A DNA stretch of 54,375 nucleotides from Candidatus Neomicrothrix sp. (GTDB lineage Bacteria > Actinomycetota > Acidimicrobiia > Acidimicrobiales > Aldehydirespiratoraceae), in the NCBI GenBank assembly GCA_017852795.1, contig JAFMKU010000009.1, positions 1-54,375 on the forward strand, read 5' to 3'. Within the stretch, counting starts at the first letter, position 1; each line of letters opens with the position of its first letter. The notes below the pieces were generated by a model. That model was given only the letters and a program-made list of their open reading frames with translations, was not told where the DNA came from and did not search any database. Both the position numbers and the translations under genes were made by a program. Below, piece after piece: positions 45,379 through 54,375 of this stretch.

Positions 45379-46047
45379 ATGCAACAGTTCAAGCAGGATT
45401 TCATCGAGTTCATGGTTCGGTCCGATGTGCTCACCTTCGGAGATTTCACAACGAAGAGCGGGCGCCGAACACCGTTCTTTATCAACACCGGTCGTTACCG
45501 CACCGGTGACCAACTGGCCCGTCTCGGGGAGTTCTACGCGGCGGCGATCGAGGAGTCATGGCCCGAAGGGATCGATGTCTTGTTCGGCCCGGCCTACAAA
45601 GGCATCCCGTTGGTTGCGTCGGCGTCGATCGCCCTCGCCGGGAAAGGTCGAACGGTCGGTTTTTGTTTCAACCGCAAAGAAGCCAAAGACCACGGTGAAG
45701 GCGGGGTGCTGGTCGGTTCAGCGCTCGCTGATGGGGATCGGGTGTTGATCGTGGAGGACGTAACCACCGCCGGCACGTCGATCCGTGAAACCGTCCCGAT
45801 CCTTCGAGCTGCGGCCACGGTGGAGTTGGCGGGGCTGATTGTTTCGGTTGACCGCCAAGAACGCGGTACCGGCACCCGAAGCGCGTTGGCTGAGGTGGCC
45901 GACGAATTCGCGATGCCGACCCGAGCGATCGTCACCCTCGACGAAGTTATCGAACACCTTCATGGCCGCCCGGTCGACGGACGAGTCGTCCTTGACGACG
46001 CCATGCTCGACGCGGTGCAGCAATATCGTCAGGAGTACGGCGCATGA
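45379..46047 (+). CDS. pyrE: Orotate phosphoribosyltransferase
   Basis: LTFGDFTTKSGRRTPFFINTGRY, PAYKGIPLV, FNRKEAKDHGEGGVLVG, VLIVEDVTTAGTSIRE. Confidence 0.95.
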   Translation: MQQFKQDFIEFMVRSDVLTFGDFTTKSGRRTPFFINTGRYRTGDQLARLGEFYAAAIEESWPEGIDVLFGPAYKGIPLVASASIALAGKGRTVGFCFNRKEAKDHGEGGVLVGSALADGDRVLIVEDVTTAGTSIRETVPILRAAATVELAGLIVSVDRQERGTGTRSALAEVADEFAMPTRAIVTLDEVIEHLHGRPVDGRVVLDDAMLDAVQQYRQEYGA

Positions 46048-47120
46048 CGGTGCTGGAGATCGCAGCCCCCGACGACTGGCATGTGCACCTTCGTGACGAC
46101 CACATGCTGGCGTCGGTAACGCCCTACACGGCTCGCTGTTTTCGCTACGCGCTGGTGATGCCCAACCTGGTGCCGGCGATTTGTTCCACGGCCGCCGCGG
46201 TCGCCTACCGGGATCGGATCCTTGCTGCTGCGGGACCTCACGCTCGACCCGATTTCCAGCCGTTGATGACGCTGTATCTCAACGACGCGCTCGACCGGGC
46301 CGACCTGTTAGCTGGGGCCGCCGACGGGCAGGTGATGGCGGCCAAGTACTACCCGGCCGGGGCCACCACCAACAGTGCCGCCGGCGGGTCGTCGCTGCTG
46401 GCCTATCGGCAAGTGTTAGAGGCCATGGCTGAAGCGGGTATTCCGCTGCTGGTCCACGCCGAATCCACCGATCCGGACGTGGACATCTTTGATCGGGAAG
46501 CGGTGTTCCTCGAACGAGAACTACTGCCGGTACTCGATCAGGTACCGGGCCTTCGGGTGACGGTGGAACACATCTCTACCCGAGCCGGGCTTGATCTGGT
46601 GCGGGCCAACGACGGCGTTGCCGGTTCGATCACCCCGCATCACCTGACCTGTGACCGTTCCGACGTGCTGGCCAACGGACTCCGACCCGACCTCTACTGC
46701 AAACCGGTCATCAACAGCCGAGAGGACCGAGACGCGTTGGTCGCGGCGGCCACCTCGGGCGACCCATCGTTCTTTCTCGGCACCGATTCGGCTCCGCATC
46801 CACTCAGTCACAAGTTGGCGTCACCGGCCCGACCCGGGGTGTTCAACGCCCCCTACGCGTTAGAGGTGGTGGCTGAGTTGATGTTTCAATGCGATGCACT
46901 GGACCGGTTGGAAGGCTTCGTGTCCTGGCACGGCGCCGACCATTACCGGCTTCCTCGCGCCGGATCGACCGTGCGGTTGACCCGACTCGCCGAGGATGAA
47001 ACGACACCGCTCGACGAGGTAACGACCGTTGACGGGCAGACAGTGACCATCTTTGGTGTGGAAGCGGCTCGCCGCTGGCGTTGGGAACCGCTCACCGAAC
47101 CGGAACAGGTTGGCGGTTGA
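46044..47120 (+). CDS. pyrC: Dihydroorotase (E. coli-type)
   Basis: PDDWHVHLRDDHML, VMPNLVPAICS, AKYYPAGATTNS, TVEHISTR, FLGTDSAPHPLSHK; ATGA overlap with pyrE. Confidence 0.95.
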   Translation: MTVLEIAAPDDWHVHLRDDHMLASVTPYTARCFRYALVMPNLVPAICSTAAAVAYRDRILAAAGPHARPDFQPLMTLYLNDALDRADLLAGAADGQVMAAKYYPAGATTNSAAGGSSLLAYRQVLEAMAEAGIPLLVHAESTDPDVDIFDREAVFLERELLPVLDQVPGLRVTVEHISTRAGLDLVRANDGVAGSITPHHLTCDRSDVLANGLRPDLYCKPVINSREDRDALVAAATSGDPSFFLGTDSAPHPLSHKLASPARPGVFNAPYALEVVAELMFQCDALDRLEGFVSWHGADHYRLPRAGSTVRLTRLAEDETTPLDEVTTVDGQTVTIFGVEAARRWRWEPLTEPEQVGG

Positions 47121-47144
47121 GTATTCACGGTAGACACTTGACGC

Positions 47145-47657
47145 ATGGCTGATTTCAAAGCGTTGACCGATCACGGCGACCAAGGTGACCGCACCGAGGA
47201 GTGGGACCGGCTTCGCTCGCAGCACCTGCATCCTGACCGACCCCAGAGCTCAGCTCGAGGGGTGCACCATCTGGCGTTGCTGTCATCGGACGTCGAACGA
47301 ACCATCGACTTCTATCAAGGCGTTCTGGAGTTCCCGCTTACGGAACTTTTCGAGAATCGTGACTACCGAGGCAGCACCCATTTCTTTTTCGATATCGGCA
47401 ACGGAAACCTGCTGGCCTTCTTCGATTTCCCCGGACTTGACCTCGGGCCTTACGCCGAGGTTCTGGGGTCGATGCACCATCTGGCCATCTCGGTGACCGA
47501 AGAGCAGCAACTCCGGCTTCGTGCTCGCCTCCTCGACGCTGGGGTAACCATCGATTTTGAGCACGAGACCTCGATCTATTTCCGGGGGCCGGACGGAGAA
47601 CGCCTCGAACTGCTGGCCGATCCGCTCGGGTCGATGTACGGCTTCGACGTCCGCTAA
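47145..47657 (+). CDS. VOC/glyoxalase family protein
   Basis: GVHHLALLSSDVERTIDFYQGVLEFPL ... IYFRGPDGERLELLADPLGSMYG. Confidence 0.88.
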   Translation: MADFKALTDHGDQGDRTEEWDRLRSQHLHPDRPQSSARGVHHLALLSSDVERTIDFYQGVLEFPLTELFENRDYRGSTHFFFDIGNGNLLAFFDFPGLDLGPYAEVLGSMHHLAISVTEEQQLRLRARLLDAGVTIDFEHETSIYFRGPDGERLELLADPLGSMYGFDVR

Positions 47658-47710
47658 CCGGTTCCGGGTGGCGTTGACGGCAGTTGCGTGGGCATGATGG
47701 CCCCGTAACG

Positions 47711-47728
47711 CGAGACGGAGTCGTCTCG
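47711..47728. promoter_or_regulatory. Inverted repeat CGAGACG-GAGT-CGTCTCG upstream of SDR gene (operator or 5' UTR hairpin)
   Basis: Perfect 7-4-7 palindrome 29 bp before the GTG start at 47758. Confidence 0.35.
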
Positions 47729-47757
47729 GCACCAGCCAACGATGAGGAGACACGATC

Positions 47758-48552
47758 GTGGACACCAACCGACTGAAGGCCTTGTTTGGTCTCGAAGGCA
47801 AGCGAGCTGTGGTCACCGGCGGAAGCCGGGGGATTGGTTACATGATCGCAGGCGGCCTGCTCGACGCCGGTTGCGAGGTCATCATCTCGGCTCGTAAAGA
47901 AAGCCAGGTTGCCGAGGCGGTGGCCTCGTTGTCGGAGCGGGGAACGGTGCATGGCGTACCAGCTGACCTGTCCACCGATGACGGCATCGCCCATCTGGCC
48001 GCGGAGGTTTCTGGTCGCTGGGATGGTTTGGAAATTCTCTGCAACAACGCAGGGGCGTCGTGGGGCGAACCGCTCGAAGGTTTCTCAACCGGGGGTTGGG
48101 ACAAGGTCATGAACGTCAACGTGCGCGGTGTGTTCTTTCTGTCCCAACAACTGCTGCCGCTGCTGCGGGCCGCGGCCTCGGCGCAGGACCCGTCGCGCAT
48201 CATCAACACCGGTTCGGTAAACGGGCTCACCCCACCAGCCATGGACACCTTTTCGTATTCGTCGTCGAAAGCCGCGGTCCACATGCTGACCCGTCACCTC
48301 GGCAAGCAACTGGCCCGCGACCACATCACCGTTAACGCCATTGCTCCCGGACCGTTCGACTCGCAGATGATGGCGTTCGCGCTCGACGACCCGGCGGGCC
48401 GCAACGCCATCGCCGCTGACGTCCCGTTGGGCCGCATCGGGGTTCCTGACGACATGGCCGGGGTGGCGATCTATCTGGCTTCGGCAGCCGGAGCGTACGT
48501 CACCGGTGCGGTGATCCCGGTTGGTGGCGGTCTCTCCACCGTCACCGAGTAA
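47758..48552 (+). CDS. SDR family oxidoreductase
   Basis: GKRAVVTGGSRGIGYMIA, NNAGASWGEP, YSSSKAAVHMLTRHLG, PVGGGLSTV; GAGGAGA RBS. Confidence 0.92.
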   Translation: MDTNRLKALFGLEGKRAVVTGGSRGIGYMIAGGLLDAGCEVIISARKESQVAEAVASLSERGTVHGVPADLSTDDGIAHLAAEVSGRWDGLEILCNNAGASWGEPLEGFSTGGWDKVMNVNVRGVFFLSQQLLPLLRAAASAQDPSRIINTGSVNGLTPPAMDTFSYSSSKAAVHMLTRHLGKQLARDHITVNAIAPGPFDSQMMAFALDDPAGRNAIAADVPLGRIGVPDDMAGVAIYLASAAGAYVTGAVIPVGGGLSTVTE

Positions 48553-48629
48553 CCCCACCTCGGGCGCGGCTCGCACACCGAGTCCACCTCGTCGGTGGAG
48601 TCCCGAGATCAGTCGCTAGCCTTCGGCGG

Positions 48630-50462
48630 GTGATTAGTCGCGACGATTTGCGGAACGTGGCGATGATCGCCCACGTCGACCATGGCAAGACCACTCTGGT
48701 GGATGCACTGCTCCGTCAAGGAGGGGCGTTCCGCGCTGGTGCGGAACTCACCGACCGGGTGATGGACTCGATGGACCTTGAGCGGGAGAAAGGCATCACG
48801 ATCCTCGCCAAGAACACCGCGGTTCGGTTTGGTGATCACAAGATCAACATCGTCGACACCCCCGGTCACGCCGACTTCGGTGGTGAAGTCGAACGTGCGC
48901 TGACCATGGTGGACGGTGTGTTGCTGCTGGTCGACGCCAGCGAAGGGCCGTTGCCTCAAACCCGGTTCGTGCTCCGCAAAGCGTTGTCGTTGTCGCTGCC
49001 GGTGGTGGTGGTCATCAACAAGATTGATCGTCCCGACGCTCGCATCAAAGAAGTGGTCGACGAGGTCTACGAGTTGTTTATGGATCTCGACGCCGACGAC
49101 TCGGCGATCGATTTCCCGATCGTCTACACGGTGGCCCGGGAAGGAACCGCAACGCTCGACCCTGACGTCCCTGGCACCGACCTTGCGCCGCTGGTTGATG
49201 TGCTGCTGAACACCGTGCCCGCTCCCCGTCACGACCCGGAACACCCGATGCGGGCTTGGGTGACCAACCTCGACGCCTCGCCCTATGTCGGACGGTTGGC
49301 TATCTGCCGGGTGCAGCACGGCACGATCCGTCGGGGCCAAAGTATCGCCTGGTGCCGTAGCGACGGGTCTGTCGTTTCCGCCCGGATCGGAACGTTGACG
49401 GTGACCGACGCGCTTGCTCAGGTTGACGTGGAAGAAGCTGGTCCGGGTGAACTCATTGGCGTTTCCGGAATTGAAGACGTCATGATCGGCGACACGCTGG
49501 CCGACCCGAACGATCCTCGCCCGTTCCCGATCATTTCGGTTGACGAACCCACGCTGGCGATGACCATCGGGGTCAACACGTCGCCGCTGGCCGGTCAAGA
49601 TGGCAACCATCTGACGGCCCGGGTGATCAAATCACGGCTCGATACTGAACTGGTCGGCAACGTGTCGATCCGGGTACTGCCGACCGATCGTCCCGACACC
49701 TGGGAGGTGCAGGGTCGTGGTGAACTGCAACTGGCGATCCTGGTCGAGACCATGCGCCGTGAAGGTTTCGAACTCACCGTCGGCAAACCAGAAGTATTGA
49801 CCCGCGAGATCGACGGAACGCTTCACGAGCCGACCGAACGGTTGACCATCGACGTTCCCGAAGAGTACGTCGGGGCGGTCACCCAGTTGCTGGGGGCACG
49901 CAAAGGCAGCATGGACGCGATGGGCAACCACGGCACCGGTTGGGTGCGCCTCGACTATGTGGTGCCGGCCCGTGCCCTTATTGGTTTCCGCACCGAGTTC
50001 TTGACCGAAACTCGGGGCACCGGCATGTTGCACCATGTGTTTCATGGGTGGACACCGTGGGTCGGCGATTTGCGGCTCCGCAACCACGGAAGCGTGGTGG
50101 CCGACCGTCTCGGCCAGTCAACGAGCTACTCGATCCTGGCCCTGCAGGAACGATCGGCGTTGTACGTCGCCCCCGGCGAACAGGTTTACGGCGGGATGGT
50201 GGTTGGGGAGAACGCCCGCAACGAGGACATGGATGTCAACATCTGCCGGGAAAAGAAGCAGACCAACATTCGAACGCATTCCTCGGACGACACCGTTCGG
50301 TTGACCCCGCCTCGGCTGCTGTCGCTCGAACAGGCCTTGGAGGTCATCGGCGACGACGAATGCGTGGAGGTAACGCCAACGACGGTGCGGATTCGTAAGG
50401 TCGTGTTGGATCAGACCGAGCGGGCCCGGATCACGAAACGGTTGAAGAACCCGCGCGACTAG
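48630..50462 (+). CDS. typA: Ribosome-associated GTPase TypA/BipA
   Basis: IAHVDHGKTTLVDALLRQGG, ERGITI-like EKGITILAKN, DTPGHADFGGEVERAL, NKIDR, GRGELQLAILVETMRREGFE. Confidence 0.96.
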   Translation: MISRDDLRNVAMIAHVDHGKTTLVDALLRQGGAFRAGAELTDRVMDSMDLEREKGITILAKNTAVRFGDHKINIVDTPGHADFGGEVERALTMVDGVLLLVDASEGPLPQTRFVLRKALSLSLPVVVVINKIDRPDARIKEVVDEVYELFMDLDADDSAIDFPIVYTVAREGTATLDPDVPGTDLAPLVDVLLNTVPAPRHDPEHPMRAWVTNLDASPYVGRLAICRVQHGTIRRGQSIAWCRSDGSVVSARIGTLTVTDALAQVDVEEAGPGELIGVSGIEDVMIGDTLADPNDPRPFPIISVDEPTLAMTIGVNTSPLAGQDGNHLTARVIKSRLDTELVGNVSIRVLPTDRPDTWEVQGRGELQLAILVETMRREGFELTVGKPEVLTREIDGTLHEPTERLTIDVPEEYVGAVTQLLGARKGSMDAMGNHGTGWVRLDYVVPARALIGFRTEFLTETRGTGMLHHVFHGWTPWVGDLRLRNHGSVVADRLGQSTSYSILALQERSALYVAPGEQVYGGMVVGENARNEDMDVNICREKKQTNIRTHSSDDTVRLTPPRLLSLEQALEVIGDDECVEVTPTTVRIRKVVLDQTERARITKRLKNPRD

Positions 50463-51661
50463 CGCCCGATTCGAACCGGAAGCGCCTTCAGCGAATTGTT
50501 GAGGTTCGACCGTTGACGCAGTGGTTCACCAGCCAGTTCGATGGTGGGCCAACGCCGGAACAGTTCCTCGAAAAACACCCGTCCTTCGAGCCGGGCCAGG
50601 TGCACCCCTAAACAGAAGTGGGTGGCGATCCCGAACGACAGATGCGGGTTGGGGTCACGGCGAGTATCGAACGCTTGGGCGTCGGTGAACACGGTCTCGT
50701 CCCGGTTCGCGGAGGTGTAGATCATCGCCACTTTGTCACCAGCCGAGATCGGGGTGCCTGCGATCTCGGTGTCACAGGTCGCGGTTCGGCGGAAGTAGTG
50801 AAGCGGGTTCGCCCACCGCAGGATTTCCTCGATCGCCGTTGGCAGCCCGGCCGGGTCAGCCCGCAGCCGCGCCAGTTGGTCAGGGTGTTTGAGCAGGGCC
50901 AGCAGACCACTCGAAAGCATGGTGCGGGTGGTGTCGTTCCCGGCGGTGACGAGTTGGACGAAAAACCGGGCGAAGTCGATGTCGCTCATCAGGTGCCCGT
51001 CGAACTCTCGCCCCAGCAACACATCGGTCAGGTCGCCTTGCGGTCCGAGTGCTCTTCGCTGCCCGGCAAATCCGTAGGCGTAGGCGGCCATCTCGACGCT
51101 GGCTGAACCGCGGGCTTCGCCAGTGTTGATGTCGGGGTCTTGGCCGCCGCTGTTGCGTTCGGCCATGCGGTGCAGTTCCGGCCAATCCTCGGCGGGAAGG
51201 CCAAGCAACTCGCCGAGCACCTGGCTGGGCAGTGGCGCGCAGACTTCGTGCACGAACTCAAGATCGGGGCCGCTCTGGTCGGCCCGGTCAAAGATGCTGC
51301 GGGTAACGGTACGGATCCGTGCCTCGAGGCCGGCCATGACCCGGGCCGTGAACTCGGGAGATAGCGGCCGCCGATAGGCGGTATGGCGGGGTGGGTCCAT
51401 AGCCAGCAACATGTCGCGCATCTGTTCCAGCGAGGCGGCGTCGAGGTCCTCGATCACCACCCCACCGGTCGAGGCGCTGAACAGGTCGCTGTTGCGGGCA
51501 ACGTGAACCACGTCGGCGTGGCGCAGAACCGCCCAATACCCGGGGTGATTGTCCATGTTGACCCAGGCCACCGGTTGTTCGTGCCGGAGCTGAGTAAAAA
51601 GCTCGTGAGGAGGGCCGTCCCGATAGGTGTCCGGTCGGGCGATGGCGTCGGCGTCGAGCAC
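50459..51661 (-). CDS. Cytochrome P450
   Basis: VTAGNDTTRTMLSSGLLAL (I helix), EEILRWANP (ExxR), heme loop HLSFGIATHFCLGVHLARLEGR; GTG start just after the FKBP stop. Confidence 0.95.
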   Translation of the reverse strand: MLDADAIARPDTYRDGPPHELFTQLRHEQPVAWVNMDNHPGYWAVLRHADVVHVARNSDLFSASTGGVVIEDLDAASLEQMRDMLLAMDPPRHTAYRRPLSPEFTARVMAGLEARIRTVTRSIFDRADQSGPDLEFVHEVCAPLPSQVLGELLGLPAEDWPELHRMAERNSGGQDPDINTGEARGSASVEMAAYAYGFAGQRRALGPQGDLTDVLLGREFDGHLMSDIDFARFFVQLVTAGNDTTRTMLSSGLLALLKHPDQLARLRADPAGLPTAIEEILRWANPLHYFRRTATCDTEIAGTPISAGDKVAMIYTSANRDETVFTDAQAFDTRRDPNPHLSFGIATHFCLGVHLARLEGRVFFEELFRRWPTIELAGEPLRQRSNLNNSLKALPVRIGR

Positions 51662-51666
51662 GTCGC

Positions 51667-52044
51667 TCAGCCGACCCGCCGAAGGTCCACGACAAAGACC
51701 AGTGTCTCGTTCGGGCCGATCACCCCACCGGCACCCGATGCGCCGTAGCCAAGGTGGGGCGGGATGGTGAGTCGCCGTCGGCCCCCGACCTTCATGCCTT
51801 GCACGCCTTGGTCCCAACCGGCGATGACCTGACCCGCTCCGAGCCCGAACGCGAACGTATCGTTGCGGTTCCAGGAGGCATCAAATTCTGCTCCGTTCGA
51901 CCAGGAAGCGCCGACGTAATCGACGGTGGCGAGCATCCCGGCCACCGCCTCGGGCCCATCGCCCACCACAAGGTCCTCGATGGTGAGTTCGGTCGGGGGA
52001 GCGTCGTCGGGAATGCTGATGGTCGGTTTGGTGTGGATGTCCAT
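51667..52044 (-). CDS. FKBP-type peptidyl-prolyl cis-trans isomerase
   Basis: ATVDYVGASWSNGAEFDASWNRNDTFAFGLGAGQVIAGWDQGVQGMKVGGRRRLTIPPHLGYGASG. Confidence 0.95.
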   Translation of the reverse strand: MDIHTKPTISIPDDAPPTELTIEDLVVGDGPEAVAGMLATVDYVGASWSNGAEFDASWNRNDTFAFGLGAGQVIAGWDQGVQGMKVGGRRRLTIPPHLGYGASGAGGVIGPNETLVFVVDLRRVG

Positions 52045-52202
52045 GGCCGGAACCTAGCTCCGGTTGGGCAGCGACGCAGAGTTCCCGAGAGCTGGTTGGT
52101 GTGACTTCTGTTCGAAGTACGCGGAAAACGGTAGGTGAGCAGGTACGGTCCTTTGGGGCCATTTTCCATGGCCAGAACGTTCGAGAAGGGGAGACGGGGG
52201 CT

Positions 52203-52484
52203 ATGGCGACCGGTAGATCCAGCTTCGCGAAGCGGCAGCGAGACATGGCGAAAAAGGCCAAGGCCGCAGCGAAGCGTGAGCGCAAGCTTGATAAAGACGA
52301 CCTTGACGAGGTCGACGTTGACGACGAATTCGAAGCTGAAGACGAGTTGAGCCCGTCGCTTTCCAACGAAGAAATCATGGACCGGATGGCGTCACTGCAA
52401 TCCCGTTACGACGATGGCCAAATGGATCTCGACACCTTCGATGAAGAACGGGCCAACCTCATGGCTCAGATGGTGATCGACTGA
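52203..52484 (+). CDS. Small charged protein (basic N-terminus, acidic middle), function unknown
   Basis: MATGRSSFAKRQRDMAKKAKAAAKRERKLDKDDLDEVDVDDEFEAEDEL; RBS GAGAAGGGGAGA upstream. Confidence 0.7.
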   Translation: MATGRSSFAKRQRDMAKKAKAAAKRERKLDKDDLDEVDVDDEFEAEDELSPSLSNEEIMDRMASLQSRYDDGQMDLDTFDEERANLMAQMVID

Positions 52485-52500
52485 GCCACCCCCGAATGGG

Positions 52501-53103
52501 CTAGGCGGGGCCGTCAGTGAGCAGGTGGGTTATCGCCGCTCGAAGTTCAGGTATTCCCGTGCCTTTGTCGGCGCTGACCCAGAGGATCTCGCGTTTTTCG
52601 AGCCCGAGTTTTCCGGCCAGTTCGTTGCGCCGCCGTGGCGATTGTGACGGCTTGACCTTGTCCATTTTGGTGGCGACGTAGGTGATGGGCCGGCCCAGCG
52701 AATGCAGCCAGCCCACCGTCTGAAGATCTAGTGCGGTGGGGCCGATGGCCCCGTCGATCAACAGGAGCACCGAACGGAGGTTCTCGCGTTCCTCGATGTA
52801 GCGGCCCAGCATCGTGGTCCATTTCTGTTGTTCCTGCTTCGAAACTCGGGCGTAGCCGTACCCCGGAAGGTCCATGAGCCAGCGCCCAGAGTTTTCCGGG
52901 GCCAGCTCGAAGGCATTGAGCAGACGGGTCGCGCCTGGAGTTTTTGAGGTTTTGGCGAGGTGGCGGCGTTGCGCCACTGCGTTGAGCAGCGACGACTTGC
53001 CGACGTTGCTGCGACCGAGCAACGCGACCTCGGCATGGACGAACGGAAGGTCGTCGACACGGGCGTAGGAACGCAGGAAAGTCAGAGCAAGGGGGCCGGC
53101 CAC
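52501..53103 (-). CDS. engB: Ribosome biogenesis GTP-binding protein YihA/YsxC (EngB)
   Basis: VALLGRSNVGKSSLLNAV, KTSKTPGATRLLNAF, DLPGYGYARVSK; ORF extends upstream, GTG at 53103 favoured. Confidence 0.93.
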   Translation of the reverse strand: MAGPLALTFLRSYARVDDLPFVHAEVALLGRSNVGKSSLLNAVAQRRHLAKTSKTPGATRLLNAFELAPENSGRWLMDLPGYGYARVSKQEQQKWTTMLGRYIEERENLRSVLLLIDGAIGPTALDLQTVGWLHSLGRPITYVATKMDKVKPSQSPRRRNELAGKLGLEKREILWVSADKGTGIPELRAAITHLLTDGPA

Positions 53104-53167
53104 AGGCTGACGGTATCGCTCTGTGGGTCGTTGGCGATTGATCGGTGCCGTTGTTCTACGATCAGGC

Positions 53168-53929
53168 ATGGCTGATCTGCACGAACGCACTGTCCTTATC
53201 ACCGGCGGTAACGGGGGGATCGGGTTGGGTATCGGCCGGGCGTGTGCCCGGGCGGGTGCCAACGTTGTGATCTGGGGTCGCAACGAAACAAAGAACCAGG
53301 CGGCCCAAGCTGAGCTTCAGTCGTTTGGGGTTGAAGCGTTGGCGTTGACCGTTGATGCCTCCGATGAGGCACAGATCGAAGACGCGTTCGCAGCCTCGAT
53401 CGCCTGGTCGCCGGGTGGGATCGATTCGGTGTTTGCCAACGCAGGGGTGTCTGGAAACGGTGAGCGGTTCCCTGATGTTTCGCTCGACGAGTGGCGCCGG
53501 GTCATGGCGGTCAACCTCGACGGCGTGTTCTTGTTGTTTCGAGCCGCGGCTCGGCACATGATCGAGCGAGGGGAGGGAGGTTCGTTGGTGGCGATCTCGT
53601 CGACTTCGTCAATTCACGGCGCAGCCGGCAACGAGGCGTACGGCACCAGCAAGACCGCGTTGTTGGGGTTGGTGCGGGCGTTAGCGGTCAACCTGGCTCG
53701 CCATCGGGTGCGGGTCAACGCGCTGCTTCCCGGTTGGACGATCACCGACCTGGCCCAATTCGCGTACGGCAACGACAAGTTTCGCGACGCGACGCTGGCC
53801 CGAACGCCGGTACGACGCTGGGCCGAACCGGACGAGATGGGCGCGGCCGGGGTGTTTCTGGCGGACCCGACCGCGACCTATCACACGGGTGACAGCATCG
53901 TGGTCGACGGCGGTTACACCATCTTCTGA
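53168..53929 (+). CDS. SDR family oxidoreductase
   Basis: ERTVLITGGNGGIGLGIGRACARAG, NAGVSGNGE, YGTSKTALLGLVRALA, VDGGYTIF. Confidence 0.92.
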   Translation: MADLHERTVLITGGNGGIGLGIGRACARAGANVVIWGRNETKNQAAQAELQSFGVEALALTVDASDEAQIEDAFAASIAWSPGGIDSVFANAGVSGNGERFPDVSLDEWRRVMAVNLDGVFLLFRAAARHMIERGEGGSLVAISSTSSIHGAAGNEAYGTSKTALLGLVRALAVNLARHRVRVNALLPGWTITDLAQFAYGNDKFRDATLARTPVRRWAEPDEMGAAGVFLADPTATYHTGDSIVVDGGYTIF

Positions 53930-53945
53930 AATTTCGGTTTCAGAA
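53924..53945. terminator. Candidate bidirectional hairpin between convergent SDR and PLP-enzyme genes
   Basis: 8-bp perfect stem TTCTGAAA-TTTCGG-TTTCAGAA overlapping the SDR stop codon. Confidence 0.45.
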
Positions 53946-53964
53946 CACCCCGGCCGGGCCGAGC

Positions 53965-54375
53965 TCAGCGCAGTGCGGCGAACCCGAGTTCGAGGTCGGC
54001 GAGGATGTCGTCGATGTGTTCGATCCCGACGCTGAGTCGCACTAGGCCCGGTTCGACCCCGGCTGCGAGCTGTTCCTCGGGGGAAAGCTGCGCGTGGGTG
54101 GTCGAGGCCGGATGGATCACCAGGCTGCGAACGTCACCAAGGTTGGCGACGTGGCTGTGGAGCTGCAAGCCCTCAACGAAACGCTTCCCGGCGTCGATCC
54201 CGTCGCGGAGTACAAACGAAGGGATCGCGCCGAATCCTCGTCCTCCGGTGAGTTCGATCCCACGCTGGTGCCAGCGACTTTCGGCCAGACCGGCATAGTT
54301 GACTGCCGACACTTCGTCGCGACTGGCGAGGAACTCGGCCACCTTCTGGGCGTTCTCGGTGTGGCGTTCCATCCG
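53965..54375 (-). CDS. metY: Cys/Met metabolism PLP-dependent enzyme (O-acetylhomoserine sulfhydrylase-like), C-terminal fragment cut by the window edge
   Basis: RMERHTENAQKVAEFL, HSHVANLGDVRSLVIHPASTTHAQLSPEEQLAAGVEPGLVRLSVGIEHIDDILADL. Confidence 0.88.
   Translation of the reverse strand, partial: RMERHTENAQKVAEFLASRDEVSAVNYAGLAESRWHQRGIELTGGRGFGAIPSFVLRDGIDAGKRFVEGLQLHSHVANLGDVRSLVIHPASTTHAQLSPEEQLAAGVEPGLVRLSVGIEHIDDILADLELGFAALR

Noticed and set aside
48583-48599. Hairpin TCCACC-TCGTC-GGTGGA before typA
   Set aside because: Only 6-bp stem in a GC-rich background, no U-tract; too weak to call a terminator
1-54375. Defence system, prophage, transposon or BGC core enzymes
   Set aside because: No nuclease/helicase, integrase, transposase, PKS or NRPS signatures seen among the ORFs
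1-54375. tRNA, rRNA or riboswitch
   Set aside because: No CCA-type tRNA ends, rRNA conserved blocks or riboswitch cores recognised by eye; covariance search (tRNAscan-SE, Infernal) would be decisive

Overview
High-GC chromosomal window, probably from an actinobacterium (Acidimicrobiia-like, inferred only from gene content and codon style). It is densely packed with metabolic genes. I saw no rRNA, tRNA, CRISPR array, transposase or prophage genes. About 48 CDS are supportable, two of them cut by the window edges. Main blocks: (i) a fused indolepyruvate ferredoxin oxidoreductase plus a MaoC/HTD2-like dehydratase; (ii) a translationally coupled cassette of a shortened YgfK-like TIM-barrel/ferredoxin protein, an IPNS-like 2OG-Fe(II) oxygenase and a PhyH-type oxygenase with an apparent SCP2-like N-terminal region; (iii) a coupled amidohydrolase-CobW/COG0523-MFS cassette; (iv) a TetR-carboxyltransferase-biotin carboxylase-acyl-CoA dehydrogenase operon with a perfect 11-2-11 palindrome next to tetR; (v) an unusual fusion of a TrxR-like flavoprotein with a ferredoxin-NADP reductase; (vi) a four-gene run of DUF6027-like, iodotyrosine deiodinase-like nitroreductase, exported Ntn-hydrolase acylase and MSOX-like FAD oxidase, facing an orphan ABC substrate-binding lipoprotein; (vii) heterotetrameric sarcosine oxidase soxBDAG plus malate synthase G; (viii) housekeeping genes pyrE, pyrC, typA, FKBP and engB. 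Best candidates for something undescribed are (vi), possible scavenging of N-acylated or halogenated aromatic amino acids, and (ii), a reductase-like Fe-S protein coupled to two Fe(II)/2OG oxygenases. Both functional readings are inference from domain content and gene order. No homology searches were run.
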